Source: Sacculina carcini (taxonomy: Eukaryota; Arthropoda; Thecostraca; Sacculinidae). Taken from it: 64,000 bases of DNA. The stretch covers positions 7,351,545 to 7,415,544 of the forward strand of contig OU696578.1 of the NCBI GenBank assembly GCA_916048095.2, read 5' to 3'. Of the stretch, positions 25,101 to 40,100 are shown in pieces. The position numbers and the translations under genes were made by a program. The notes under the pieces are model-generated. The model did not search any database. It had not been told where the DNA came from and was given only the letters and a program-made list of their open reading frames with translations. The stretch's first letter is position 1; each line of letters starts with the position of its first letter.

Positions 25101-28100
25101 AAAAGCGAGAACAATTCAAACGTTCAATGAGAAACTAGATAAATCATGATTTGGAGACGGGACAGCTCGAGCGCAAGCTCATATCCCGTAATGCACAAAT
25201 AGGTGAGCACATATCCACATATACATATTCAATGGGCAATCGATAGGCAAGTACAAATCGTGTTGGCCAGTGTAATTAAAAAAACGTATATATGTTTCTT
25301 CTACTGATAATTTCAATATTAAGCACGCGATTAATTGTTCTAGCATCCTCCAACCTCTATGACTATACATTGAGTGTAATTGATTTTATGAACGAGGCAC
25401 TGAATGTCGTATGCAGTAATGTGTATGTTTGTGCGAGTACAATTCCATTTTATCATAAATCATTTTGTTGGTGAGTTTCGTGTGACGTGACCAGTTGTAA
25501 TCTTCTAATGTACTGACGCACAAATCGTAATTTATTTTCAGAAAAAACGTGGCTCAATCGCTCTTACACTGCTGATATCAACACACACGGATCTTGATTC
25601 AGAGTTCAACGGACACTGAATCGATCTACTGAATGTCCGTAAAAAATTCCTACACGCACATGTCATATGACAGAGGTGAAAAAGTCTGAAATTGATTCTT
25701 GCAATATCGAGCATCGAAATCAAGCCATGAGGAGTGTTTTTCACCGGAACGCAAATTGCGCCCGTAAAGCATGGCCGCTGCACGCCAAGATAGGCCCCAC
25801 TTGAACGCTGGACCTAGACGAGCGGCATTCTACTGGTGTGATTGGTCGCGAGCGGGTGCAGTCATCCAGTGTGCAGTGATGTCGAGTGTAGCGGGCACGT
25901 GCTGCAAGCTTCTGGTAATATTCTTCTTGTGCAGCAGAATCAGAGGAGTGTATCTGTCGCCGGCCAATGATGACCAGCTCAGATGGGGATCAGGATTTCA
26001 TGAGGATGATGAGAAAGACGACGTGGAAACGGACGTTGAATCTTCAGGACAAGTTCCCGAGGAAGAAGTCACGTGGGAAGAAGAAAATGACAAAGCCAGG
26101 AGGCAATGCCGCTGGTGCGAGCGTCTAATGAAACCTTGCAAAGGAGCGGGAATTTTCCTGATTGAATATCTTGAGAGCGACAGTAGAAGAATAGCCTGTC
26201 AGAACTTGAATGAATTGGACAAAGAAAGCCTCAAGTATAGATACAGAGTATCTTGCATATTTCATCTAGCAAACAAATGTTGGGGCATGAGAGAACGTGT
26301 GAAAGTGAACGTGTGCCTGAAAGATGCCGACTTCACGTGCAAACAACGCACCAAATCTGTGGTTCAACATTACTACAGAAAAAACCCTTGATATGTGTAA
26401 AAACGTATTTGATCTGTAATTAAACATTACTTCACTAGATAACCATGATCCATGTAAAAGTGCATTTGCTCTGTAATAACGTATTTCATCTGTAATCAAA
26501 CATTACTTCACTAGATAACCATGATCCATGTAAAAGCGCATTTGCTCTGAAATTAAACATTACTTCACAAGTTATTCTTGATTAATATAAAAGTGTGTTG
26601 ATTGCAATGTCGCTGTTTCAATAAATGTTGCTATATCAACTGCACGACGTTTGTGTTAAACGCAGTGTGAACATGTGATTTTCAATGTTGCAATGTTTGC
26701 AACACTGCGCTGCAGCCCCGCGCTACGGTGCTCGAACCACTAGGGATGCGAGACTAGTTCCTAAGAGATGTGAGACTAGTTCCTAAGAGATGTGAGACTA
26801 GTTCCTAAGGGATGCGAGACTAGTTCCTAAGAGATGTGAGACTAGTTCCTAAGAGATGTGAGACTAGTTCCTAAGAGATGTGAGACTGGTTCCTAAGAGA
26901 TGTGAGACTGGTTCCTAAGGCCGGGGACACACTGGGCGTTTTTGTGCCGAGCGTTTTTTCTGCCGTCGCCGTCGTCGTTTTACGCCGTCGTCGCCGTCGC
27001 CGTAGCAATGTTGCCGCTCGCTGTCACTGCTTTCACGACGGCAAAAATGTCGTCGACGTTTTTTTGACGCCCACGCGGGTGGTGGCCCACGTGACTCAAT
27101 GCGCTGATACACACTTGTGCTCGTCGCTGACAGCATAGCGTGTTGCAGTGTTGATTCTATCGTGTCAGCGTGTGTTCTGATTTAACTTTTTATTGTCAGC
27201 ATTTGTATTGCGAGCATTTCCACCGGCTGAATTCAGTTCCTCAGTCTGGTATTTTCACGTTGTATGTGATTTTCCAACATATTATGCAGTTCGTCGAATG
27301 AAGAGATTGACATTCTGAAATAATTATATTAATTTATCTTCATCGTTTCTCAAGTCAGGAAACAGTGTGTAAAAGGCTCCAACATTCTCTCTCTTTTGAT
27401 TAATAGGATGAACCCAAATTAACCTGTTTTTTTCGCCGTTTCTTTGCTTGACCACGATATAATAACAATGCAAGCAATTGTTTTCTATCCATGTTCACTT
27501 GAAATGACCGGGAACACGCAGTACTAGTAACAATATATACAATACTGGCACGCACCCTGACTGCACTGTGGTCAGTGATCAAATGAGTGACGTCTGTGAG
27601 TGAACGGATGAGAGGACGTCAAAATAACCGCCAAGTGTGTTCCCACTTGAGCGGCGACGGCTAAACGAACGCTCGGCAAAAAAACGCCTAGTGTGTCCCC
27701 AGCCTAAGGGGTGTGAGACTAGCTCCTAAGAGATGTGAGACTAGTTCCTAAGGGGTGCGAGAATAGTTCCTAAAGGGTGCGAGACTAGTTCCTAAAGGGT
27801 GTGAGACTAGTTCCTAAGAGATGTGAGACTAGTTCCTAAGAGATGTGAGACTTGTTCCTAAGGGGTGCCAGACTAGTTCCTAAGGGGTGCCAGACTAGTT
27901 CCTAAGGGGTGCGAGAATAGTTCCTAAGGGGTGTGAGACTAGTTCCTAAGGGGTGCGAGACTAGTTCTAAGTGGTGCGAGACTAGTTCTAAGTGGTGCGA
28001 GACTATACCATTTGCAAATAGATTTCAATCAAATGAAAACTGAGTTAATCCAGATGAAAATAGACTTGAACCAAAAAAATATTATCAAAAATAATATGTA

Positions 28101-31100
28101 GAAGTTTTTAGTATAAATGTAATAATTGTTGACACCCATTTACTGATATTTCAGCGAAACTCATTAATCGGTGCTCATAATGATGAGTAGCAACGATTAA
28201 TAGTACAATATATAAATTGTATATAATATAATTGTTCAATATATATATAATTGAAGAATATATAATTGTTCTAGCATCCTCCAGCCTCTATGACTATACA
28301 TTGAGTGTAATTGATTTTATGAACGAGGCACTGAATGTCGTATGCAGTAATGTGTATGTTTGTGCGAGTACAATTCCATTTTATCATAAATCATTTTGTT
28401 GGTGAGTTTCGTGTGACGTGACCAGTTGTAATCTTCTAATGTACTGACGCACAAATCGTAATTTATTTTCAGAAAAAACGTGGCTCAATCGCTCTTACAC
28501 TGCTGATATCAACACACACGGATCTTGATTCAGAGTTCAACGGACACTGAATCGATCTACTGAATGTCCGTAAAAAATTCCTACACGCACATGTCATATG
28601 ACAGAGGTGAAAAAGTCTGAAATTGATTCTTGCAATATCGAGCATCGAAATCAAGCCATGAGGAGTGTTTTTCACCGGAACGCAAATTGCGCCCGTAAAG
28701 CATGGCCGCTGCACGCCAAGATAGGCCCCACTTGAATGCCGGACCTAGACGAGCGGCATTCTACTGGTGTGATTGGTCGCGAGCGGGTGCAGTCATCCAG
28801 TGTGCAGTGATGTCGAGTGTAGCGGGCACGTGCTGCAAGCTTCTGGTAATATTCTTCTTGTGCAGCAGAATCAGAGGAGTGTATCTGTCGCCGGCCAATG
28901 ATGACCAGCTCAGATGGGGATCAGGATTTCATGAGGATGATGAGAAAGACGACGTGGAAACGGACGTTGAATCTTCAGGACAAGTTCCCGAGGAAGAAGT
29001 CACGTGGGAAGAAGAAAATGACAAAGCCAGGAGGCAATGCCGCTGGTGCGAGCGTCTAATGAAACCTTGCAAAGGAGCGGGAATTTTCCTGATTGAATAT
29101 CTTGAGAGCGACAGTAGAAGAATAGCCTGTCAGAACTTGAATGAATTGGACAAAGAAAGCCTCAAGTATAGATACAGAGTATCTTGCATATTTCATCTAG
29201 CAAACAAATGTTGGGGCATGAGAGAACGTGTGAAAGTGAACGTGTGCCTGAAAGATGCCGACTTCACGTGCAAACAACGCACCAAATCTGTGGTTCAACA
29301 TTACTACAGAAAAAACCCTTGATATGTGTAAAAACGTATTTGATCTGTAATTAAACATTACTTCACTAGATAACCATGATCCATGTAAAAGTGCATTTGC
29401 TCTGTAATAACGTATTTCATCTGTAATCAAACATTACTTCACTAGATAACCATGATCCATGTAAAAGCGCATTTGCTCTGAAATTAAACATTACTTCACA
29501 AGTTATTCTTGATTAATATAAAAGTGTGTTGATTGCAATGTCGCTGTTTCAATAAATGTTGCTATATCAACTGCACGACGTTTGTGTTAAACGCAGTGTG
29601 AACATGTGATTTTCAATGTTGCAATGTTTGCAACACTGCGCTGCAGCCCTGCGCTACGGTGCTCGAACCACTAGGGATGCGAGACTAGTTCCTAAGAGAT
29701 GTGAGACTAGTTCCTAAGAGATGTGAGACTAGTTCCTAAGGCCGGGGACACACTGGGCGTTTTTGTGCCGAGCGTTTTTTCTGCCGTCGCCGTCGTATCA
29801 GTAGTGGCGTGTATGAAGCTATTGCGCCGTTTAACGTTTTTTTTTGTCGTCGACGACAGCAATGTTGCCGCTCGCTGACACTGCTTTCACGACGGCAAAA
29901 ATGTCGTCGACGTTTTTTTGACGCCCACGCGGGTGGTGGCCCTCGTGACTCAATGCGCTGATACACACTTCTGCTCGTCGCTGGCAGCATAGCGTGTTGC
30001 AGTGTTGATTCTATCGTGTCAGCGTGTGTTCTGATTTAACTTTTTATTGTCAGCATTTGTATTGCGAGCATTTCCACCGGCTGAATTCAGTTCCTCAGTC
30101 TGGTATTTTCACGTTGTATGTGATTTTCCAACATATTATGCAGTTCGTCGAATGAAGAGATTGACATTCTGAAGTAATTATATTAATTTATCTTCATCGT
30201 TTCTCAAGTCAGGAAACAGTGTGTAAAAGGCTCCAACATTCTCTCTCTTTTGATTAATAGGATGAACCCAAATTAACCTGTTTTTTCGCCGTTTCTTTGC
30301 TTGACCACGATATAATAACAATGCAAGCAATTGTTTTATATCCATGTTCACTTGAAATGATCGGGAACACGCAGTACTAGTAGCAATATATACAATACTG
30401 GCACGCACCCTGACTGCACTGTGGTCAGTGATCAAATGAGTGACGTCTGTGAGTGAACGGATGAGAGGACGTCAAAATAACCGCCAAGTGTGTTCCCACT
30501 TGAGCGGCGACGGCTAAACGAACGCTCGGCAAAAAAACGCCTAGTGTGTCCCCAGCCTAAGGGGTGTGAGACTAGCTCCTAAGAGATGTGAGACTAGTTC
30601 CTAAGGGGTGCGAGAATAGTTCCTAAAGGGTGCGAGACTAGTTCCTAAAGGGTGTGAGACTAGTTCCTAAGAGATGTGAGACTTGTTCCTAAAGGGTGCC
30701 AGACTAGTTCCTAAGGGGTGCCAGACTAGTTCCTAAGGGGTGCGAGAATAGTTCCTAAGGGGTGTGAGACTAGTTCCTAAGGGGTGCGAGACTAGTTCTA
30801 AGTGGTGCGAGACTATACCATTTGCAAATAGATTTCAATCAAATGAAAACTGAGTTAATCCAGATGAAAATAGACTTGAACCAAAAAAATATTATCAAAA
30901 ATAATATGTAGAAGTTTTTAGTATAAATGTAATAATCCTTGACACCCATTTACTGATATTTCAGCGAAACTCATTAATCGGTGCTCATAATGATGAGTAG
31001 CAACGATTAATAGTACAATATATAAATTGTATATAATATAATTGTTCAATATATATATAATTGAAGAATATATAATTGTTCTAGCATCCTCCAGCCTCTA

Positions 31101-34100
31101 TGACTATACATTGAGTGTAATTGATTTTATGAACGAGGAACTGAATGTCGTATGCAGTAATGTGTATGTTTGTGCGAGTACAATTCCATTTTATCATAAA
31201 TCATTTTGTTGGTGAGTTTCGTGTGACGTGACCAGTTGTAATCTTCTAATGTACTGACGCACAAATCGTAATTTATTTTCAGAAAAAACGTGGCTCCATC
31301 GCTCTTACACTGCTGATATCAACACACACGGATCTTGATTCAGAGTTCAACGGACACTGAATCGATCTACTGAATGTCCGTAAAAAATTCCTACACACAC
31401 ATGTCATATGACAGAGGTGAAAAAGTATGCAATTGATTCTTGCAATATCGAGCATCGAAATCAAGCCATGAGGAGTGTTTTTTACCGGAACGCAAATTGC
31501 GCCCGTAAAGCATGGCCGCTGCACGCCAAGATAGGCCCCACTTGAACGCCGGACCTAGACGAGAGGCATTCTACTGGTGTGATTGGTCGCGAGCGGGTGC
31601 AGTCATCCAGTGTGGTCGAGTGTAGCGGGCACGTGCTGCAAGCTTCTGGTAATATTCTTCTTGTGCAGCAGAATCAGAGGAGTGTATCTGTCGCCGGCCA
31701 ATGATGACCAGCTCAGATGGGGATCAGGATCTCATGAGGATGATGAGAAAGACGACGTGGAAACGGACGTTGAATCTTCAGGACAAGTTCCCGAGGAAGA
31801 AGTCACGTGGGAAGAAGAAAATGGCAAAGCCAGGAGGCAATGCCGCTGGTGCGAGCGTCTAATGAAACCTTGCAAAGGAGCGGGAATTTTCCTGATTGAA
31901 TATCTTGAGAGCGACAGTAGAAGAATAGCCTGTCAGAACTTGAATGAATTGGACAAAGAAAGCCTCAAGTATAGATACAGAGTATCTTGCATATTTCATC
32001 TAGCAAACAAATGTTGGGGCATGAGAGAACGTGTGAAAGTGAACGTGTGCCTGAAAGATGCCGACTTCACGTGCAAACAACGCACCAAATCTGTGGTTCA
32101 ACATTACTACAGAAAAAACCCTTGATATGTGCGAAAACGTATTTGATCTGTAATTAAACATTACTTCACTAGATAACCATGATCCATGTAAAAGTGCATT
32201 TGCTCTGTAATAACGTATTTCATCTGTAATCAAACATTCCTTCACTAGATAACCATGATCCATGTAATAGCGCATTTGCTCTGAAATTAAACATTACTTC
32301 ACAAGTTATTCTTGATTAATATAAAAGTGTGTTGATTGCAATGTCGCTGTTTCAATAAATGTTGCTATATCAACTGCACGACGTTTGTGTTAAACGCAGT
32401 GTGAACATGTGATTTTCAATGTTGCAATGTTTGCAACACTGCGCTGCATCCCCGCGCTACGGTGCTCGAACCACTAGGGATGCGAGAATAGTTCATAAGG
32501 GATGTGAGACTAGTTCCTAAGAGATGTGAGACTGGTTCCTAAGGGGTGCGAGAATAGTTCCTAAGGGGCTCAAGATTAGCTCCTAAGGGGTGTGAGTCTA
32601 GTTACTAAGGGGTGTGAGTCTAGTTACTAAGGGGTGTGAGACTAGTTCCTAAAGGGTGTGAGACTAGTTCCTAAGAGATGTGAGACTTGTTCCTAAAGGG
32701 TGCCAGACTAGTTCCTAAGGGGTGCCAGACTAGTTCCTAAGGGGTGCCAGACTAGTTCCTAAGGGGTGTGAGTCTAGTTACTGAGGGGTGTGAGACTAGT
32801 TCCTAAGGGGTGTGAGACTAGTTCCTAAGGGGTGTGAGTCTAGTTACTAAGGGGTGTGAGAATAGTTCCTAAGGGGTGCCAGACTAGTTCCTAAGTGGTG
32901 ACAGACTAGTTCCTAAGGGGTGCCAGACTAGTTCCTAAGTGGTGCGATACTAGTTCCTAAGGGGTGCGATACTAGTTCCAAAAGGGTGCGAGAATAGTTC
33001 CTAAGGGGTGCCAGACTAGTTCCTAAGGGGTGTGAGATTAGTTCCTAAGGGGTGCGAGACTAGTTCCTGAGGGGTGCGAGACTAGTTACTAAAGGGTGCG
33101 AGACTAGTTCTAAGTGGTGCGAGACTATACCATTTGCAAATAGATTTCAATCAAATGAAAACTGAGTTAATCCAGATGAAAATAGACTTGAACCAAAAAA
33201 ATATTATCAAAAATAATATGTAGAAGTTTTGAGTATAAATGTAATAATTGTTGACACCCATTTACTGATATTTCAGCGAAACTCATTAATCGGTGATCAT
33301 AATGATGAGTAGCAACAATTAATAGTACAATATATAAATTTAATATTATTACGTAAATGCTGGTATTCACGCATTAATAGTGTTGTAATTGGTCTTGTGT
33401 GACAGTGAATCTGGTCACCATTTAGCAATGTCTATTCACAGCACTGCACTGCGTCTTCAAAACTGAGCACATTCCATAATGTACAGTTAAAACTGTTTCG
33501 GCAACTGTTGTTCATGCGAGTGTACATGTTTGAGCGGACACAGTGTCACGAGCGGCAGCATAGTGGCACGATTAGGTGGTCGTGTGACATTAGCACGATA
33601 TTTAATAGAGTGCCTGAACGTGCTCAATTGCGCGCCATATCGATGAATTTCAGTTGTGCGGGTTCCAGTCACTGTTTCTGTGTCAATTGCTATCAAATGG
33701 AGTATGTTGTATATACGTAATACGAGCAAATTGAGTTTTCTAAATGAGCTTGTGAAGGGATGACATACGCGGTGAGAATATATTGCAAACACATGACTAG
33801 CAACAACAAAAAATACAGCAAAAACAACGAGTGAACGAGCAAGCTTCAAGCGATGATTAGCAATCTTCAAGGCACTTCTACAAGATCTTCCTGCCGAATG
33901 GCCGCTAAGTAGTACTTTTCCACTCTGCAGGTGTAAGTTTGCAAGTGCGACGGTTCTATGTTACTGATGGCCTGCAGGGCGATTTCTTCGATTGCGCTGA
34001 TGCGCTGTTAAGCCATTGAGACTCCACAGTCACCGCGACCAGTCACACCAGTGATTTCATCCATCCGTTGTCTCAACTGCCGATTGATATTGCTCTTGAG

Positions 34101-37100
34101 AGAGCTCCATAATTTGCTCTATGGGGTTGAGAAGGTATGAATATGGAGCAAGTCGGAGTAGACCACAATACTCCTGACTATAAAAAATCATCCCGGTTGT
34201 TGTGTGCCGGTGCGTTGTTTTTTACAATACTAAAGGGTTGATCAAGGCAAATAAAGGGTTGATCAAATAAACTGTTCTGTTTTTTTACTTCTGCTAGGTT
34301 CATATTTTGCCTGCAGGGCCTCACATCCTTCAGAGTAATAAAATTTACATACATCCAATTTTATTGTATTAATGCACACTTGTACATTGAACTCTGCCTG
34401 GATCATGTCTTTCAGCTACCGCAACGTGATCGACGGATTCTCCTTGATCGTGGACAAAATGTTCTCAATCATTTCTGGAGTTTGAATTGACTTTGAGCCA
34501 TATTTTGGTTTTGCTTGAATAGTTCCTTTTCTCAACCACTTATAAGCTGTGCTGGTGTTGACTCCTAATGAGTGGGTCACATCCTACTAATTTGTCCCTT
34601 CTTTGTGAGCCTTGACCACTCGTGCTCTGTCGGCCGCACTTATTTTGTTATATTTCATATCTCAACTTAAACTTTCAAATATTGAATGCAATTGCAATTC
34701 ACAAATTAATCTAAAACACTAACAACCGAGAAACTGCTGCATTTGCTAAACTAATTGGACGCGTTGAATATTGTATTCTGACTGAAGCAGAAGTACAACA
34801 ACTATTATAAATCGTATTAATCGATCGTTAAATACCAATGCGTATATCAACTTATTAATACAATGCGTATACCAGCCCAAGTTGTAAATATTACCAAATC
34901 AATTTTTACTTTTGCCAAAATTACTTGCAAATGGTATAGATAATGCAACCCTCTAATACAGGGGTTCTCACCTATGCTTTTTATTTTCCCTGAAAACTTT
35001 TGTTTTTACAGGAACTTCAACATGTATGAGTGAATATGTAATTTTAAAAAAATTATCACGTCGTTTGCACGTTTACATTTTTCATATAACTATCAAGAAT
35101 CCAGGGTGTGCGAGAACACACTGCTGATTTGAAAACAAGACTGCGAACACTGGAAAAAAAGTTGAGAACCACTGTCGTCAAAAAGTGTTGATTGAAATGT
35201 CGCTGTTTCAATAAAAGTTGATTGATCAACTGCACGAGCATTGTGTTTAACACAGCGTGAAATTAATGTTTGCAACAATTCGGTGCAAGGATGTGCAGAT
35301 GACCTCGTATCACGTGCTGCTCGAAGTATCCACGTTACAAGTGTTGATTAAGAGAGTGGAAATTTTCAGTTTACGTGTACGCAAACTGTTAACACTATAC
35401 CATTTCAACTTCAAAATGGGACTAATCAACTTCAAAATGGGAACAATCAACTTCAAAATGAGAATAGTCAACTTCAAAATGAGAATAGTCAACTTCAAAA
35501 TGAGACCGTGTTCTTTATGACTTTACTTGCATAATTTTAATTAATTAAGAACAAAAAATGTATTAAAACATAAAAACTAATAAATACAATAATCATGACA
35601 AATCTGTGCATTATTTTTTACATTTAGCAATGAAGTTACAGTAATTTGAATTAGCTAATTGAGCTCCAGTAGAATAACCTTAAGCGTTCAGTATTAAGTA
35701 TCTGGATTACAATTTAGCGCACTTATTAGCAAATAATTGTTTTGTGTGGTAGACGAATATTTTATATGCTTCAAAAATTCATTCAAATAGCAATAACTGC
35801 ATAAGAATAAATCATAATATAAGAGTAAACAAATGTATAGGAATAAATCACCCATAACACTACAAGTATACGGATATTTGTTGACAAAACAATTATAACT
35901 TTAACTATATACTTAACTATGAGCATTGAAATTTCCTCTCTTTTGCGAGCTAACTCCATGTTGAATGATATATGAAAGGGAACAAAGTAAGAATATGCAA
36001 GTTGAAATTATAAGTTGAAATTAATAGTCACTGCATTCAAGACTTTAAGACTTTGCAGTTGCAGCTCTGACTAATACTGCGATTGTTTTCTGTAAATCAT
36101 TACGAGAGACAAATTAAGATACATTTTTTCATTTATTCAAACAAACACAACAAGTTTATCTATGTACATGGTGCATTAAAACAACACATTTCGCATCTCC
36201 AGTGCAGACGAGAGATGTTGTTGAACGTGTGCAATACAGCGGGCGCAATTTTGTGCGCTCACATTTCCTAAACTCTCCGAAATTATCGCCTCCAATGCCG
36301 ATAATCTTTGTTCTGCTTGCGAAATGGCATAATTTCTGCTAGTCAAAATTTTTGGCAGCTGGTCGGTTAGTTTCACCTCGCTCTTCAATTGGGACCACAC
36401 CATCTCGATGGCATTCATCATCGGGCTGTATGGAGCCAGACGTAGAAAATGATGAGATTTGTACTCGTCCTCGGCGAACACTAGCTCAATTTGATTGTGG
36501 CATGGTGCATTATCAACCACAAGCACCACGGGTCCGCCAAACGTTATTTTTGCCGCCTGGAGACATTGGCGAACAAACTCGTTCGAATCATTGATTTTGT
36601 GCGATCCTCGGCGGAATGAATATTTTGATGATGAATAAGCCTTTGATTGGTTATACAGCCAATAACATGTACATTTGTTCCACGACTACCAGCTGCGACG
36701 GTCGTGCATCGTGACCCGGCTCTTGATCGACCGTAATTGCGCGAAATAAACATATTGAAGTTGGTTTCGTCCATATATATGACGGGGAGCATGTTGGATT
36801 GCAGTTCCAACAATCTCCTTGCATATTCTGCTCGTTTCTGCTTGTTTTGTATTGAGTTTGCCCTTTCAGGTTCAAATCGTATTTGCTTGATTGTGAAGAG
36901 CATCTTTTCAAGCTGACGGCGAATACACTCCTTAGAAACTTGTACGTTGAATTGCTGGCGAATTTTCTCCGTTATTTCTTTTAGCGTAATACGCGGGTTT
37001 TCCTCCACACAATCTTCTATAAACCTTATGTGGTCCTCATGTATTTTCCTTTGCCTTGAGCCTCCACGAGAGTCTTCATGGTCTTCATTAGATATCCAGC

Positions 37101-40100
37101 GATAAGCAGTTGATTTGGCGACTCCCAACGTTCTAGCCAGCTGCCTCCAGTCACCGCCCGACGAATGTGCAGCCACTATCTGAATTTTTTTGTCTTTGGA
37201 GTCAGATTTTTTAATATAATTCACGGTACGCCCGCTCATTATAATTGGCTCAAAAACAACTGTGATATCAAAACACGCAATGCAAATATGTGATGCGGGA
37301 AACGAAAACACAGCGTCAGCCTTCAATATTCCAGCTATAACCGGCCTGAAGCAGAAACTCGAGAACTTTTCACAAATATATCACTTATTAGTAGGGTGAC
37401 CTTTTGTTGCAAATGCAACTTTTTCATCATAGACTCTACTCATCCTGAAAAGCCCAAAAATACGTTTATTTTTTATCTGAGGTAGGTATTGAGTGAGTTA
37501 TAAATGCAACTTTTTGCAACTTTTGGTTTTTAGCGCAACTTTTGCAACTTTTTGTTTTTAACCCAACTTTTGCAATTTATTCGTTTTTGAGGGCAAGTTT
37601 TTTGGCTTGAGAACAAGTTTTTGAACTTTATGATCAGTTTTTACACTTCCAATACAGTTTTTAGTTCTTGAAGCTGTTTAATACAAATAAAATTGACGCA
37701 TTGTCAATGCAAGCTAAATACATGTGTTTGAAAGGCGTGTGATGTACCCGTATGAGTTGCTAGGCATTATGTGTGCGCGTGAGTGTGTGCGCCCATATCG
37801 ACGAAGAGGAGCGCTCTGATTGACATAGGCACGTGCATTTGTCCATCTAAAATTCACAATGGGTTGATAGGGCAACAGTTGAATGTAGGTTAGTACGCTG
37901 GTGATAGTTTGTGGGTTTGTCTGTTGATTGTTCATAATGCCTAAGTGTGCTTCATCCAAGAAGGCTAAATGCCAAGCCATTGTGCAAAGGTATCCCGAGG
38001 AATTCAAGCTTACGCCCAAAGGAGATTTGTTTTGCAAATACTGTGTATGTTCGGTAGACGGAGAGAGGAAATCTTCAGTGGACAAGCACAGAGGATCATC
38101 TAAGCATCAAACGAAAATGAACAAAAAATCATCTCAGAATGAACAGTTATTCATTCCGAAGCACAGATATGATGTTATTGATCGAGTTACACGAGAGCCT
38201 TTCTCTCGGCCGATATACCACTGAAAAAACTCGGCGATCAAAAGGTGAGCGAGCTGTTTGAGTTCATGGGGCATTGTCCACCATCTGAATCAGCATGTCG
38301 TTCTCGTGTGATGGAGATGGCTGACAAGGAACTGCAGGACATGATCGACAGACTGTCGAGCTTGGAGTTGTTTTTCGTGGCCGATGAATCAGAAGTAAAC
38401 GGAACCAAGTTTTTCAGTGTCCTAGTTGGCAACGTCTCTGAACCTACAAAAACATATTTGGTTCACTGTAAATCCGTCTCCAGTGTGAACAGCCAAGTGG
38501 CCATTGAGCGCATAGATGACGCTGTCAAAAGAGTCGACGTTCAACGAAGCAAGGTTTTCCTGCTCATTTCAGATGCTGTCAGGTACATGGTGAGTGCAGG
38601 CAACACACTGAAGAAGCATTACCCGCGCCTTTCTCATGTCACCTGTGTTGCACATCTTTTACACAACTGTGCTGAAAAGGTCCGAGCCAAGTTTCCCAGT
38701 GTAGACACACTTATCACTTGAGTGAAGGCTGCTACTACGAAAAATCGGAGTCGCAAAAACGCGTTCAATGCCATAGGATGTCCACCGCAACCTGTTGTCA
38801 CACGATGGGCAAGTTGGTTGAACGCGGCGTTTTATTACGCAGAAAATTTGCCAGAGGTTAAAGAGATTGTTTCTGGCTTCGAAGGAGGTCTTTTGGTGTC
38901 TCGAGCCAAGGAGGCACTTGGGAATGCAACAATCATCGGAGACCTGGCTGCGATCAAGCGGAACTACGTTGAGCTCGCTCAATTGTTTCCCAGAGTCGAA
39001 AGCCCCTATTACACATTAAAGGCAGCGTTCAGTGATTTGACCAGGCTGAAATTCGGTGAAAATGTTGATCCCAAACAGTATCTCACCAAAAGGATCGAGA
39101 AAAACACAGACCTGAAGGCCATTCTGAAGTACGAGCGCAGTGACATCTCACCAGCGCTGTAAGTGAGTCTGCAGCATTGTCAGGCAACATCTGTTTCAGT
39201 TGAAAGGTGCTTCAGCATGCTGAACAAGTTGCTTGCAGACGACCGAACTTTGAAAAAAAAAATGTGGAGGCCTATTTGAGGATGTATTAAAATTCTTCTG
39301 ACTGATTATGTATTCGCATACAAATATATTTTGTGTTTTGAGTTATTCTTACTCTTTATAAAGTTGTATCTGGTTTTGATCAATCTGGAGCAAACTAGAT
39401 TGCATTCTGTATACCAACTTTAGAGCAACAACGCTAGCATTTGGTTCTTGCATCAATTTGGGATATTTCTTCATAATTCAACAACGGAATAATACTTCGT
39501 CACGATCAATATACATATAGCTTAGGGCTCGCGCTCAAAGAAAATCAAATTTGATGACAAAATACTTGAAATTGCTAAAGTTTACAGGAACTAATCCCAA
39601 AGTGTTCATACTCAAAATCTTGGATTATTTGTCAAACAATTCGTTGTTCGAACATTCACAACAATTTTTAGTGGTGTTTTCGAAAACAAATTAGTGCAAT
39701 TTTTTTAGCGCAACTTTTTGAATTTTTAGCGCAACTTTTTACACTTTTTAGCGCAACTTTTATTGATTTTTAGCGCAACAAAAGGTCACCCTACTTATTA
39801 GACAAATTTATTAAAAATAATCAAGTGTTGGGTGATTTATTCGGTGATTTTATTTCGTGAAAAAACATTAAAATCATAATAAATTATTCGAAAATGTCTT
39901 CAGCTTATTATTTTCAGTTCAACGCAATGTTTCAGTCTCATTTTGAAGTTGATTAGTCCCATTTTGAAGTTGATTATCCCATTTTGAAGTTGATTGTTCT
40001 CATTTTGAAGTTGACTATTCTCATTTTGAAGTTGACTAATCATATCTTGAAATTTCATAATGAGATTTATAATTCAGATAATAATTAAGCTTGATATTAA

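Noticed and set aside
35257-35520. 87-residue ORF with repeated NFKMG/NFKMR words
   Set aside because: Translation of the 21-bp terminal iterons of the Tc1-group element.
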